A stretch of DNA of 64,000 nucleotides. Source: Oscillatoria acuminata PCC 6304. Lineage in GTDB: Bacteria > Cyanobacteriota > Cyanobacteriia > Cyanobacteriales > Laspinemataceae. A program made the translations under genes and the position numbers. How positions within the stretch are numbered: position 1 is the first letter of the stretch; each line of letters begins with the position of its first letter. The stretch spans positions 620,001-684,000 of the forward strand of contig NC_019693.1 of assembly GCF_000317105.1 (NCBI RefSeq), given 5' to 3'. The notes beneath the pieces were generated by a model, which saw only the letters and a program-made list of their open reading frames with translations, had not been told where the DNA came from and did no database searches. This document shows positions 48,244 to 57,679 of this stretch, piece by piece.

Positions 48244-51200
48244 TCAAAATAGCTTAGACTCTAGTGTACCTGGTATTGCCATTATTGGGATGACAGGGCG
48301 CTTTCCCGGTGCCAAAACCTTGGAAGAGTTTTGGGACAATTTGCGAAATGGCGTGGAATCAATTGCGGTTTTGTCTGAGGAAGAATTACTCGCCTCCTCC
48401 CTTGCTGCTGAACAAGTCCAGCATCCGAACTATGTCAAAGCCAAGGGAGTTCTGGACGATGTGGAATGGTTTGATGCCTCGTTCTTTGGCTTGACCCCCA
48501 AAGATGCGGAAATCACCGACCCTCAGCACCGTTTTTTCCTGGAATGTGCTTGGGAAGCCTTAGAACATTCGGGGTATAATCCGGAAAATTATCCCGGTCT
48601 CATCGGCGTATATGCTGGGTCTGGCGGAGGGTTAAAGTCTTATTTGTTCAAAAATTTATACTTAAACCCTCAGATTCAAACCTGCACCAGTGAGTATCAA
48701 CTCTCCATCGCCAATGAGAAAGACTTTTTGCCCTCAAAACTGTCTTACAAACTAAAGCTAACAGGTCCAAGCGTGGCCGTTCAAACCGCTTGTTCAACTT
48801 CCCTGGTGGCAGTGAGTATGGCTTGCCAAAGTTTACTGACTTATCAATGTGATATGGCTTTGGCCGGGGGCGTGGCCATGACTTTTCCCCAGAAAGAAGG
48901 GTATTTGTATCAACCGGGGATGATTCTCTCTCCCGATGGACATTGCCGCGCCTTTGATGCCAATGCCAAAGGGACGGTGAGTGGCAATGGATTGGGGATT
49001 GTTGTCTTGAAGCGACTAGAAGAGGCGATCGCCGATGGGGATTTCATTCATGCGGTGATTCGGGGGTCAGCTATTAATAATGATGGCGGGTTAAAAGTGG
49101 GTTATACTGCCCCGAGTATCGAGGGTCAGGCTGAGGCGATCGCTCAGGCCCAAGCTGTAGCAGAAGTAGACCCGGAAACGATTACCTATATCGAAGCACA
49201 TGGCACCGGCACTCCCCTGGGTGACCCAATTGAAATCGCCGCCCTGACGGAAGTTTTCTCCCGGCACACGGATAAAACTGGCTTTTGTGCCGTCGGGTCG
49301 GTGAAAACCAATATCGGACATTTAGATACAGCAGCCGGGATTGCTGGTTTAATTAAAACTGTTCTCGCCCTCAAACATCAACAGATTCCTCCCTCCCTGC
49401 ACTTCCAGCAACCGAATCCCCAAATCAACTTTGAAACCAGTCCTTTTTACGTCAATGCCACCCTCACGGACTGGAAAACCAATGGCACTCCCCGTCGCGC
49501 TGGGGTAAGTTCCTTCGGGATTGGGGGGACGAATGCTCATGTGATTCTGGAAGAAGCCCCAGTCAGACCTAGGCAGGACCCGGGTTCATCCGGGGTCGGG
49601 CTAACCCCTCACTTACTGCTGTTATCTGCCAAAACTCCATCAGCGCTAAATCGGGCAACGGCTAATCTAGCTGCCCATTTACGCGCCAATCCCGAGGTGA
49701 ATTTAGCAGATGTGGCCTATACTCTGGCGGTGGGACGCAAGGCGTTTCCCTATCGCCGCAGGGTGGTGGCAGCAACGGTGGAAGAGGCGATCGCCCGGTT
49801 GGAAGCGGTGGATTCCCAACCCGTTATCACTCCAGTCCCGGACAAAGGCGATCGCCCGGTGGTCTTTCTGTTTTCCGGACAAGGCACACAATATATCAAA
49901 ATGGCCCAGGAACTCTACCACACTCAACCCCGGTTCCAAGGCGAAATAGACCGCTGCTGCCAACTCCTCCAACCCTTGATCGGCCTAGATTTACGAGAGA
50001 TTCTCTACCCCCCGGATGCCACAGTTGCCGAGGCAACGACGCAATTAAAGCAAACGGCAATCACTCAACCAGCCCTGTTTACCATTGAATATGCTTTAGC
50101 CCAATTATGGACCTCCTGGGGTATCCAACCCGTGGCGGCGATCGGTCATAGTATCGGAGAATATGTTGCCGCCTGTATTGCCGGGGTCTTTTCCCTGGAA
50201 GATGCCTTATCCCTGGTGGCGAAACGGGGACAATTGATGCAGCAAATGCCTCCTGGGTCAATGGTAGCAGTTCCTCTCCCTGAGTCCGAACTTCAACCGT
50301 TCCTCAACTCTGACTTATCCCTGGCCCTGATCAATGGACCGGGGAATTGTGTGGTATCCGGTCCCGTTGAGGCAGTCCAACGCTGCCAACAGCAACTCAG
50401 CGATCGCGCCATAGAATGTCGCACCCTGCATACCTCTCACGCTTTCCATTCCCCAATGATGGAACCCATGTTGCCCGCCTTCACCGCTGCGGTGCAACAA
50501 GTAACCCTCAATTCCCCCAAAATTCCCTACATTTCTAATGTAACCGGGACTTGGATTACCCCCTCGCAAGCGACCAATCCTGACTATTGGGCGCAACATC
50601 TGCGGCAAACGGTGCGCTTTGCTGAAGGATTAGCCACCCTGTTTAAACAATCCGATTGGGGTCTGTTAGAAGTGGGTCCCGGACGCAGTTTAACTACCTT
50701 AGCGAAACGGCATCCCAATAAAGGCAAGGATGCTTTAATTCTCTCCTCCCTGCGTCACCCCCAAGATGAACAATCGGACCTCAACCTGTTATTCACTGGA
50801 TTAGGTCAGTTGTGGGAGGCGGGAGTTGCGGTAGACTGGGAACAATTTTATGCCGGACAACAGCGCGATCGCCTCCCCTTACCCACCTATCCTTTTGAAC
50901 GCCAACGCTATTGGATTGAACCGGAAAACAAGGCCCAGACTCAAGTTTCCATACCTTCCCCTGGCTTGACCCCGGCTATTTGGAATGCGATGGTTCAGGC
51001 GGCGCAGAGTCGGTCTCAACAGGGTCTTTCTGAGTTTGACAACCCGACTTATTTACACAAAAAACAGCAGTTGGAGGCGTTATGTCGGGCTTATATTCAC
51101 CGGACAGTCCACGAACTCGGGGCATTTCAACAGCCCACGGAAGGCTATACCCTGTCCCAATTTTTAGAGAAATTTGAGATTCTGCCTCAGTATCAACAGT

Positions 51201-53233
51201 TGTGGGCGCGGTGTCTCAATGGGTTGGTAGATCAGGGTCAGTTACAACAACAGGGAGAGCAGTTTATCCAGTTGGTTCCCTATTCCCCGGAGTCGTTTCA
51301 GGCACTCCTGGCACAAGTGCGAGATTTATGGGCGGATACACCAGATTACTTACAATTGGTGGAATGCTGTGGCGATCGCTATGCAGCCATTCTCACCGGA
51401 ACAGAAGACCCTTTAAACCTCCTGTTTACAGGACCGAACGCTGAGACATTACAGCGGGTTTACCAAAACTCTCCCGAGTCCCATTACTATGTGGGAATCA
51501 TGGCCGCTACTCTCCAAGCGTTGGTGAAATCATGGCCCAGCGATCGCACTCTGCGAATCCTGGAAGTTGGAGGGGGAACGGGTTCCGCCACCATGTACTT
51601 ACTCAAGGAACTCCCGGAAGATCGCACGAGTTACAGGTTTACTGATGTCGGTTTGTTGTTTATCAAACAAGCGGAACAGAAGTTTAAGGATTATCCCTTT
51701 GTCGAGTATCAACGCCTAGATCTCGACCAGGACCCGATGACCCAGGGATATACTCCCGAGAGTTTTGATCTGATTATTGCCTCTCAGGTGATCCATGCCA
51801 CCCGTCACCTCAGCCAAACCTTAGAACGGGTCCGAACCTTGTTAGCACCTGGGGGCTTTTTGATGATGTGGGAGGGAACCAATCCTCGGGACTTATCTTT
51901 TGATGTTGCCTTCCCGTTACTCCAACGGATTGAGGAAGAGGAACTGCGATCGCTGTATGCGTTTTTATCCCTGGACCAGTGGCAGCAGGCCCTCGCCAAA
52001 CATGGATTTGTCCAGGCGACTGCCGCACCCCTTAGCCAATCGGTCTCAGAACATATTCTAATCGCTCAAACTGCCGGACTCCCTCAGTCCACCCCAGTCT
52101 CCCCCCATCCCTCGTCGATTCCCATGTCCCCAAATTCCCCAAGAAAGACCGATGGGGCGATTCTGCTGCCGCGCAATTCCCTGGAAGAGGCGATCGCCTC
52201 AGTTTGGCAACAGTACCTCGGGATTGCATCCATCAGTATCCACAATGATTTCTTTGAATTAGGGGGAGATTCCCTCGTTGCAGTGCAGGTCCTCAGCCAA
52301 CTCCGGGAACAGTTTCACACCGAGTTACCCAACCATACCTTGCTAGAGGCTCCCACCATCGCCGAGTTAGCGGAATTTATGGCAAAACTTTCCCCGACTC
52401 CGTTAGAACCTCAATCCGCCCTTCCCTCTTGCCTGGTAAACATTCAATCCGGTAGCGGAACACAACCCTTGTTCTTAATTCATCCGGCAGGGGGTCATGT
52501 TTATATCTATCGGGATTTGGTCCGTCAACTGGATGAGAACCTGTCCGTTTATGGACTCCAAGCGCGGGGTCTCGATGGGAAATTAGCTCCTTTGGATGAG
52601 ATTCCAGCAATGGCTGAATATTATTTGGATGCCTTGCGTCAGGTCCAGCCCAAGGGTCCTTATCGAATTGGGGGGGCTTCCTTTGGTGGCATTGTGGCTT
52701 TTGAAATGGCGCAACAACTTCAGGCATCCGGGGAAAGGGTGGAGTTGCTGACGATTTTTGATTGCGCCGGTCCTGAACAATTACCGGCAGGATTTGAAGA
52801 GGATGAGGTCCAAATTCTCAGTTATCTTCTGGGAGTGGGTGGCAATCTGTCTATCTCCTGCGATCGCCTCCGTCAGCTTGAACCCGAGGACCGATTTCGT
52901 TATTTCCTCGCTCAAGGGCGGGACTCTATCCGGTTGCCTTCGGACTTTGGTTTGCAGGAACTCCAGCACTATCTGGAAATGTTTAAGCGGAATGTGCGGG
53001 CGATGCGACGGTATCACCTGCGACCCTATCCCGGACGAATTGTCTTTTTCCGCGCCAGCGATCGCGATGAGATTTCCCCCGGAGATCCGGAACGCGCTTG
53101 GTTGGAGTTAGCCACAGATGGGGTGGAAATTTACGAGGTTCCCGGCAATCACATCACGATGAATTTTGCTCCCCATGTCAAGGCGATCGCCGACCCACTG
53201 ACGATCGCCCTCCAGGATGCCCGGTCTCTGTAG
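48236..53233 (+). CDS. Type I polyketide synthase, KS-AT-cMT-ACP-TE
   Basis: 1665 residues from ATG 48236, which overlaps the NRPS stop (ATGGATAA). The KS (about 10-440) has the catalytic VQTACSTSLVAV, EAHGTGTPLGDPIE and NIGHLDTAAG. The AT (about 540-890) has FLFSGQGTQ and GHSIGEYVAACIAG; its HAFH motif predicts malonyl-CoA. A C-methyltransferase (about 940-1270) has LRILEVGGGTGSATMYLL and FDLIIASQVIHATRHL. The ACP is FFELGGDSLVAVQVL (about 1340). A terminal thioesterase has FLIHPAGGHVYIYRDL and GGASFGGIVAFEMA. There is no KR, DH or ER, so the beta-keto group should remain and the alpha-carbon be methylated. It extends the Cys-Phe chain by one methylated malonate unit and releases it. Symbols are not assigned because the product is unknown. 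Confidence 0.92.
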   Translation: MDNQNSLDSSVPGIAIIGMTGRFPGAKTLEEFWDNLRNGVESIAVLSEEELLASSLAAEQVQHPNYVKAKGVLDDVEWFDASFFGLTPKDAEITDPQHRFFLECAWEALEHSGYNPENYPGLIGVYAGSGGGLKSYLFKNLYLNPQIQTCTSEYQLSIANEKDFLPSKLSYKLKLTGPSVAVQTACSTSLVAVSMACQSLLTYQCDMALAGGVAMTFPQKEGYLYQPGMILSPDGHCRAFDANAKGTVSGNGLGIVVLKRLEEAIADGDFIHAVIRGSAINNDGGLKVGYTAPSIEGQAEAIAQAQAVAEVDPETITYIEAHGTGTPLGDPIEIAALTEVFSRHTDKTGFCAVGSVKTNIGHLDTAAGIAGLIKTVLALKHQQIPPSLHFQQPNPQINFETSPFYVNATLTDWKTNGTPRRAGVSSFGIGGTNAHVILEEAPVRPRQDPGSSGVGLTPHLLLLSAKTPSALNRATANLAAHLRANPEVNLADVAYTLAVGRKAFPYRRRVVAATVEEAIARLEAVDSQPVITPVPDKGDRPVVFLFSGQGTQYIKMAQELYHTQPRFQGEIDRCCQLLQPLIGLDLREILYPPDATVAEATTQLKQTAITQPALFTIEYALAQLWTSWGIQPVAAIGHSIGEYVAACIAGVFSLEDALSLVAKRGQLMQQMPPGSMVAVPLPESELQPFLNSDLSLALINGPGNCVVSGPVEAVQRCQQQLSDRAIECRTLHTSHAFHSPMMEPMLPAFTAAVQQVTLNSPKIPYISNVTGTWITPSQATNPDYWAQHLRQTVRFAEGLATLFKQSDWGLLEVGPGRSLTTLAKRHPNKGKDALILSSLRHPQDEQSDLNLLFTGLGQLWEAGVAVDWEQFYAGQQRDRLPLPTYPFERQRYWIEPENKAQTQVSIPSPGLTPAIWNAMVQAAQSRSQQGLSEFDNPTYLHKKQQLEALCRAYIHRTVHELGAFQQPTEGYTLSQFLEKFEILPQYQQLWARCLNGLVDQGQLQQQGEQFIQLVPYSPESFQALLAQVRDLWADTPDYLQLVECCGDRYAAILTGTEDPLNLLFTGPNAETLQRVYQNSPESHYYVGIMAATLQALVKSWPSDRTLRILEVGGGTGSATMYLLKELPEDRTSYRFTDVGLLFIKQAEQKFKDYPFVEYQRLDLDQDPMTQGYTPESFDLIIASQVIHATRHLSQTLERVRTLLAPGGFLMMWEGTNPRDLSFDVAFPLLQRIEEEELRSLYAFLSLDQWQQALAKHGFVQATAAPLSQSVSEHILIAQTAGLPQSTPVSPHPSSIPMSPNSPRKTDGAILLPRNSLEEAIASVWQQYLGIASISIHNDFFELGGDSLVAVQVLSQLREQFHTELPNHTLLEAPTIAELAEFMAKLSPTPLEPQSALPSCLVNIQSGSGTQPLFLIHPAGGHVYIYRDLVRQLDENLSVYGLQARGLDGKLAPLDEIPAMAEYYLDALRQVQPKGPYRIGGASFGGIVAFEMAQQLQASGERVELLTIFDCAGPEQLPAGFEEDEVQILSYLLGVGGNLSISCDRLRQLEPEDRFRYFLAQGRDSIRLPSDFGLQELQHYLEMFKRNVRAMRRYHLRPYPGRIVFFRASDRDEISPGDPERAWLELATDGVEIYEVPGNHITMNFAPHVKAIADPLTIALQDARSL

Positions 53234-53289
53234 GGGTCAACAGAGGCGATCGGGTTAGAAACTGGATTTCTGCACAGATTTGTTGCTCA

Positions 53290-53868
53290 GGGGTAGAAAT
53301 TGGGAGCATCTCAATTTTGGAAAGAGACCTAACCCCCCAGCCCCCTTCCCTAAGAGGGAAGGGGGAGAAAGAGATTTATTCCCCCCTTAAGAGCAATAAA
53401 AAAAATTTCCTTATTCTCCCTCTCCTAAGAGGAGAGGGCCAAAGAGACCTAACCCCCCAGCCCCCTTCCCTAAGGGGATTGCAAAATATAAATCATCCAA
53501 CCGTTCAACTGAAAGGAAGGTATCTATCTGTAGGGGCGCAATGCTTGCGCCCTTGGGGCCTGCGCATTGCGCCCCTACATTGACGGGGTTACACCGTTGA
53601 TCCTAGGAACGAACGTTTTGGAGATTTTATTTTTTGGAGTTCCCTAAGAGGAAAGGGGGAGAAAGAGATTTATTCCCCCGTACAGCAATAAAAAAAATTG
53701 GATTATTCTCCCTCTCCTCTTAGGAGAGGGCCGGGGAGAGGTCTCTTTTCAAAAGAGATTTATTCCCCCGTACAGCAATAAAAAAATTGGATTATTCTCC
53801 CTCTCCTCTTAGGAGAGGGCCGGGGAGAGGTCTCTTTTCAAAATTGAGATGCTTCCAATTTCTGCCCC
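53290..53868. mobile_element. MITE-like repeat element with 41-bp imperfect terminal inverted repeats
   Basis: The left end 53290-53330 and right end 53828-53868 are reverse complements with about four mismatches (core attgggagcatctcaatttt). The interior, with no coding frame of note, contains repeated blocks: ccccccagcccccttcccta twice, and a roughly 100-bp unit (aaagagatttattcccccgt to ggggagaggtctcttttcaa) twice in tandem at about 53660-53850, plus a diverged copy near 53370-53440. It also contains the dispersed hairpin at 53529. It fills the gap between the PKS and the next gene. Mobility is inferred from structure only. Confidence 0.65.
53529..53579. repeat. Second copy of the GGGGCGCAATGC palindrome
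   Basis: The left arm tgtaggggcgcaatgcttgc plus gccc and the right arm ending gcattgcgcccctaca are nearly perfect reverse complements. It is the same dispersed palindrome as at 21696-21749, here without the outer tataaaaacg arms. Confidence 0.88.
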
Positions 53869-54032
53869 GAAACCCGGTTTCTTGTCCCTGCCGGACTCTC
53901 AACTAGGTCCCTTCTCGATGCCCGTCAAGATACCGGATCCGGTGGCGGGAAAATTGACCCACGCTGATGCTTCATATTTCTTAATTTTTTTTTAGAATAA
54001 GAATAAAGTCAAGCTAACCGTCCCCTGTCTTT

Positions 54033-54683
54033 ATGTTGTTAAAACCGACCCAACGCACGAAACTCGATGAATCCGACGATCGCCTGTTCTATTCCCTCCC
54101 CCGGTTCGTCACCCATGTGGATAATGGATTTATCGGCCAACTCACCCATCTTTATGGCGATCGCCTCAAACCCAACAGCCGCATCTTCGATATGATGAGT
54201 TCCTGGGTTTCCCATCTCCCCCCAGAGATGACCTTTGCTCATGTAGAAGGTCATGGGCTCAATGAAGAGGAACTAGGGAAAAATCGCCGTCTTAACCATT
54301 ATTTTGTTCAAGATCTCAACGACAATCCCCACCTCCCCCTAGAGGACCAAAGTTTTGATGCGGTCCTGAATGCGGTTTCGGTCCAATATATCCAACATCC
54401 CGAAGTGGTGTTTAGCGAAATTCACCGCATCCTGAAACCCGGTGGCATTGCCATTATTAGTTTTTCCAATCGAATGTTTTATCAAAAAGCAATTCAAGCA
54501 TGGCGCGAGGGGAACGAAGGGTCTCGCGTTGCCCTGGTAAAACGTTACTTTCAGGCAGTGGAAGGGTTTTCTAACCCGGAAGCGATCGCTCGCAAGTCCG
54601 ATCTGCCTTCTATTTTGCAGTTTATGGGCATGGGCGGTGGCGACCCGTTTTATGCAATTATCGCCCATCGTTTACCCGAATAA
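54033..54683 (+). CDS. Class I SAM-dependent methyltransferase-like protein
   Basis: 216 residues. The second half of a Methyltransf_11 fold is clear (DQSFDAVLNAVSVQYIQHPE, ILKPGGIAIISFSNRMFYQK). The SAM motif I region reads SRIFDMMSSWVSHLPPE instead of a glycine-rich loop, a feature I associate with a conserved family in cyanobacteria and plastids. The substrate is unknown. It follows the NRPS-PKS locus by 800 bp across a repeat element, so a role in that pathway is possible but not supported. Confidence 0.75.
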   Translation: MLLKPTQRTKLDESDDRLFYSLPRFVTHVDNGFIGQLTHLYGDRLKPNSRIFDMMSSWVSHLPPEMTFAHVEGHGLNEEELGKNRRLNHYFVQDLNDNPHLPLEDQSFDAVLNAVSVQYIQHPEVVFSEIHRILKPGGIAIISFSNRMFYQKAIQAWREGNEGSRVALVKRYFQAVEGFSNPEAIARKSDLPSILQFMGMGGGDPFYAIIAHRLPE

Positions 54684-54737
54684 CTCAAGAGGTTTATCTC
54701 GATCGGGGGGTAAAGATCACCCTGGGTCCAGCCAGGG

Positions 54738-55631
54738 TTAGAGTGTCCCCAAAATCTGCTCGACTTCATGACATAATGCTTCGTGGCAATGAGCATTACT
54801 GGCGATCGCGCAGCCCCACTGATTCACATCTTTTTGGTTGTAGCGCAACGGGGTCCCATCGACAAAGGTTAACCGGCCCCCTGCTTCGGTCAAAATTAAC
54901 TCTGGGGCCGCAAAGTCCCAATCTTTGGGCGCACCTCTGCCGGAGAGAGAAATAAACCCATCCACCTGCTGTTCTACAATGGCGGCAATTTTGCACCCGA
55001 TACTGCCCATATATTGTTGGGTTTGGCAGGGTAAGCGTTGCAAGAGTTGGTCCAATTTCTCTCCTTTGTGGGTCCGTCGAGTCAGTAGGCATAAGTCTTC
55101 GAGGCGATCGCGGGACGAGACTCGGACTGGGGTGCGATCGCCGGAACGGTTTTCCACAAAGGCCCCCCCTCCACGCTGGGCATAATATAATTTCTGGGCG
55201 GAAGGGACTGCCACCACTGCCACGACGGGTTGTCCCTCATGGACTAAGGCAATATGGACCGCATAATTCGGGTTTTGCTGAATGTAGGCGCGGGTGCCAT
55301 CGATGGGGTCAATAATCCAAACCCACTGGTGATCCCGGCGATCGCCATTACTATGGGATTGATAACTTTCCTCACTCAGATAGCCAAACTCCAGACTGCC
55401 AAAGGCAATCCGTAATTTTTGCAAGATATACTCGTTGGCTGCTACATCAGCATTGGTGACGGGACCATCTTTTTTTTCCCTCACCTTCAGTTTCCCTGCG
55501 GCATCGGTATGATAATAGGTCAGAATATCCGCACTCCCCCAACCAATCCTCCGGGCGATCGCTCCTATCTCCTCCAATTTCCCTAAGCGATTGTCCATCA
55601 TCGGTGTTCCTAACTGTTTGCTTTTGCTCAT
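54738..55631 (-). CDS. cysQ: 3'(2'),5'-bisphosphate nucleotidase, inositol monophosphatase family
   Basis: 297 residues. FIG/IMPase superfamily signatures are GPVTNADVAANEYIL, YLSEESYQ, the metal site WIIDPIDGTRAYIQ and the C-terminal DWDFAAPELILTEAGG. CysQ-type members hydrolyse PAP and related compounds from sulfate assimilation. An inositol phosphatase specificity cannot be excluded. ATG at 55631 has an AAGAGG ribosome site directly upstream. It converges with the methyltransferase gene. Confidence 0.82.
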   Translation of the reverse strand: MSKSKQLGTPMMDNRLGKLEEIGAIARRIGWGSADILTYYHTDAAGKLKVREKKDGPVTNADVAANEYILQKLRIAFGSLEFGYLSEESYQSHSNGDRRDHQWVWIIDPIDGTRAYIQQNPNYAVHIALVHEGQPVVAVVAVPSAQKLYYAQRGGGAFVENRSGDRTPVRVSSRDRLEDLCLLTRRTHKGEKLDQLLQRLPCQTQQYMGSIGCKIAAIVEQQVDGFISLSGRGAPKDWDFAAPELILTEAGGRLTFVDGTPLRYNQKDVNQWGCAIASNAHCHEALCHEVEQILGTL

Positions 55632-56075
55632 TTTCCTCTTGGGTGATTGGCCTAATTTGACAACCCTCTCCTAATGATTTATCCGTTTTTTTTATACAAT
55701 TGAAAAGGGCAGCTTATCTCTGGCTTTTAAATTTAAGCTGACCTCTCTATCCTAACTTAACCCATGTTTTCTTGATTCAAGACTTGCTAACATTTGCTCT
55801 GATTTCTAACAATTTTTCAGTAATTTCACGGATTCCCTACACCAATGCACAACCTTTTTCCTTGAAGTTACGGGAAGAATCTCCTCAGCACCGCGATAGG
55901 GAAAACCAGAACAATTTGACTCGAACTACACTACCCCAGGGGTAGCAGAACCGAGATAAATTGCCCCTATTCTCTATCCAGGCGAGGGGTAAATCCTGTG
56001 CCAGTCTAATTTTTCTAAACTAGGCTTGAGAAGCCAGATTACCTACAAAATTAAGACAGCTTAAAGTTAATCCCC
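55632..56075. other. Intergenic region
   Basis: About 440 bp between two minus-strand genes. I see no coding frame or RNA gene. It presumably carries the cysQ promoter. Confidence 0.5.
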
Positions 56076-56555
56076 TCAATTTTTTAGATAAGCCCACTGT
56101 TTCCAATCTCGACGCCGGGACAATCCTTTAATTTCAATATCTATCCGATTCACTTCGGCAATTTCAAAAAGCCGACGCAATCCATCCCTAAAGTTTTTCT
56201 GTTTACTGTTAAAAGAAAGGGAATATCGTAAGGGTTCCCGCGTTTGAATATACACTAAGCGATTATTTTTACGATTAGACACTAAAATAGCTCGTTTTAC
56301 ATCCTTCCAAGGAATAATTAGCCTCGGACTCAGAGGACTACGCCGCACAATTCGGGTATTACTAATTTCTATAGCCGCGCATAATTCATCGGCAATAATC
56401 AGTAATGGACTGGTCATCGCAATCCAAATCATCGCAGTACCAATCGGAATCAAGAGCAGTGACAGACAGGCACAGATCAAGTAAAAGACTCCTAATCCCC
56501 AACCAATCCACGGATTACGAGGAGAGAGCCGCAGGAATTGTTCTCGGGTGTTCAT
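56076..56555 (-). CDS. Hypothetical membrane protein with PH-like domain
   Basis: About 159 residues starting MNTREQFLRLSPRNPWIGWG. Two closely spaced hydrophobic segments at about 15-55 (GLGVFYLICACLSLLLIPIG, AMIWIAMTSPLLIIADELC) are followed by a beta-rich cytosolic part (IEISNTRIVRRSPLSPRLII, PWKDVKRAILVSNRKN) that resembles bacterial PH-like domains. It ends in a basic helix. No precise family is recognised. ATG at 56555 is preferred over an upstream TTG at 56603. Confidence 0.6.
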   Translation of the reverse strand: MNTREQFLRLSPRNPWIGWGLGVFYLICACLSLLLIPIGTAMIWIAMTSPLLIIADELCAAIEISNTRIVRRSPLSPRLIIPWKDVKRAILVSNRKNNRLVYIQTREPLRYSLSFNSKQKNFRDGLRRLFEIAEVNRIDIEIKGLSRRRDWKQWAYLKN

Positions 56556-56645
56556 GGCTTGGCTTCCTTTCCAGGCTTTTTGTGTTAATTCTAATCCATT
56601 CAAATCACCGTCAAATCCTTCTTAAGAGATAGGTTAGGACCGGCT

Positions 56646-57545
56646 TTAGGTGAAGTTCATCCAGTTGCGTGTCCCAAAGACTTCACAAGCGCCGGAGGCA
56701 ATTTTTGCCGCAGAAGCTAAAGCCCTGGGAAAGGTTTCTTGTAAAATATAATGACAAAATGCCCCATGAAAAATATCACCGGCCCCTAATGTATCCACGG
56801 ATTTGACTTGAGGAACTTCTACCCAACCGGGGATACCCTGACTTAGGTATTGAATGGGGAATTCCCCATTCGTAATAGCAATATGGGGAATTCCCAGGTT
56901 GGCAAGATAGGTGAAAACTTCCGAGGCATTGTGGCAGTTTGGGGGATAAAAATTACTGGAACATAAGGCATAATCCACGAAGGGGAGAAGGGTTTCAAAT
57001 CCGGGTTTCCAGCTTCCTCCATCTAGGACAACGGGGATGGTTTGGGGGTGCATGAGTTGGGCGATCCGTTGACTGATGGACATTTGATGTCCATCGATGA
57101 GAACTATGTTAAACTTGGACCAGGAATCAAGGGGTAGACGATCGCCCAGGATTTGAGATTTTGTGGCATTGATGGAAATAACCGCCCGATCGCCGGTTGC
57201 TTCGGTGACAATAATCGAAGACAGGGGTGGGGGTTCGGTACGGTGGGGGTCTAAATCGGCGATCGCCACCCCATACTGCTCTAATTCCCCATAAACAATG
57301 GCGGTGAGGGGATGTTGTCCGACTGCCGCGAGGAGGGTCGAGTCATTGCCCAGATAGCTAAAGGCGATCGCCGCATTGGTTGCCGGTCCCCCAGCATTAA
57401 TCATCGAGTCAGTCGCCACCATTTTTTGATTGTTCTGCGGCACTCCTGCGGTTAAATAAATCACGTCCAGGGTGACTAACCCCACAAACAATCCCTGTTT
57501 TTTCAGGGTTTCATCCTCTCGTTTCAGGTCAGCCGATTCTTCCAT
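56646..57545 (-). CDS. PfkB-family carbohydrate kinase
   Basis: 299 residues. The sugar-binding motif GGPATNAAIAFSYLG occurs near residue 52. The ATP/anion-hole signature VDTLGAGDIFHGAFCHYIL near 250 carries the catalytic aspartate of GAGD. Ribokinase-fold enzymes of this kind phosphorylate sugars or nucleosides; the substrate cannot be told from sequence. It stands alone, convergent with nothing obvious and divergent from rsmI. Confidence 0.85.
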   Translation of the reverse strand: MEESADLKREDETLKKQGLFVGLVTLDVIYLTAGVPQNNQKMVATDSMINAGGPATNAAIAFSYLGNDSTLLAAVGQHPLTAIVYGELEQYGVAIADLDPHRTEPPPLSSIIVTEATGDRAVISINATKSQILGDRLPLDSWSKFNIVLIDGHQMSISQRIAQLMHPQTIPVVLDGGSWKPGFETLLPFVDYALCSSNFYPPNCHNASEVFTYLANLGIPHIAITNGEFPIQYLSQGIPGWVEVPQVKSVDTLGAGDIFHGAFCHYILQETFPRALASAAKIASGACEVFGTRNWMNFT

Positions 57546-57679
57546 TCAAAACCTCACTCGGGTTCATACTTTATCATGTATTGGGATGCGAATAAGCAAG
57601 GAATCTGCTTCAGGAGTCTCCTCTCATCCCTTGAGTACATCGTTCAGATTAAGATTGGGAAAAATTTAGCCCGTTATTC

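Noticed and set aside
55152-55160. Single TTTTCCACA (DnaA-box-like) inside the cysQ-like gene
   Set aside because: An isolated nine-base match within coding sequence is expected by chance. Only the phased array at 35567 was kept.
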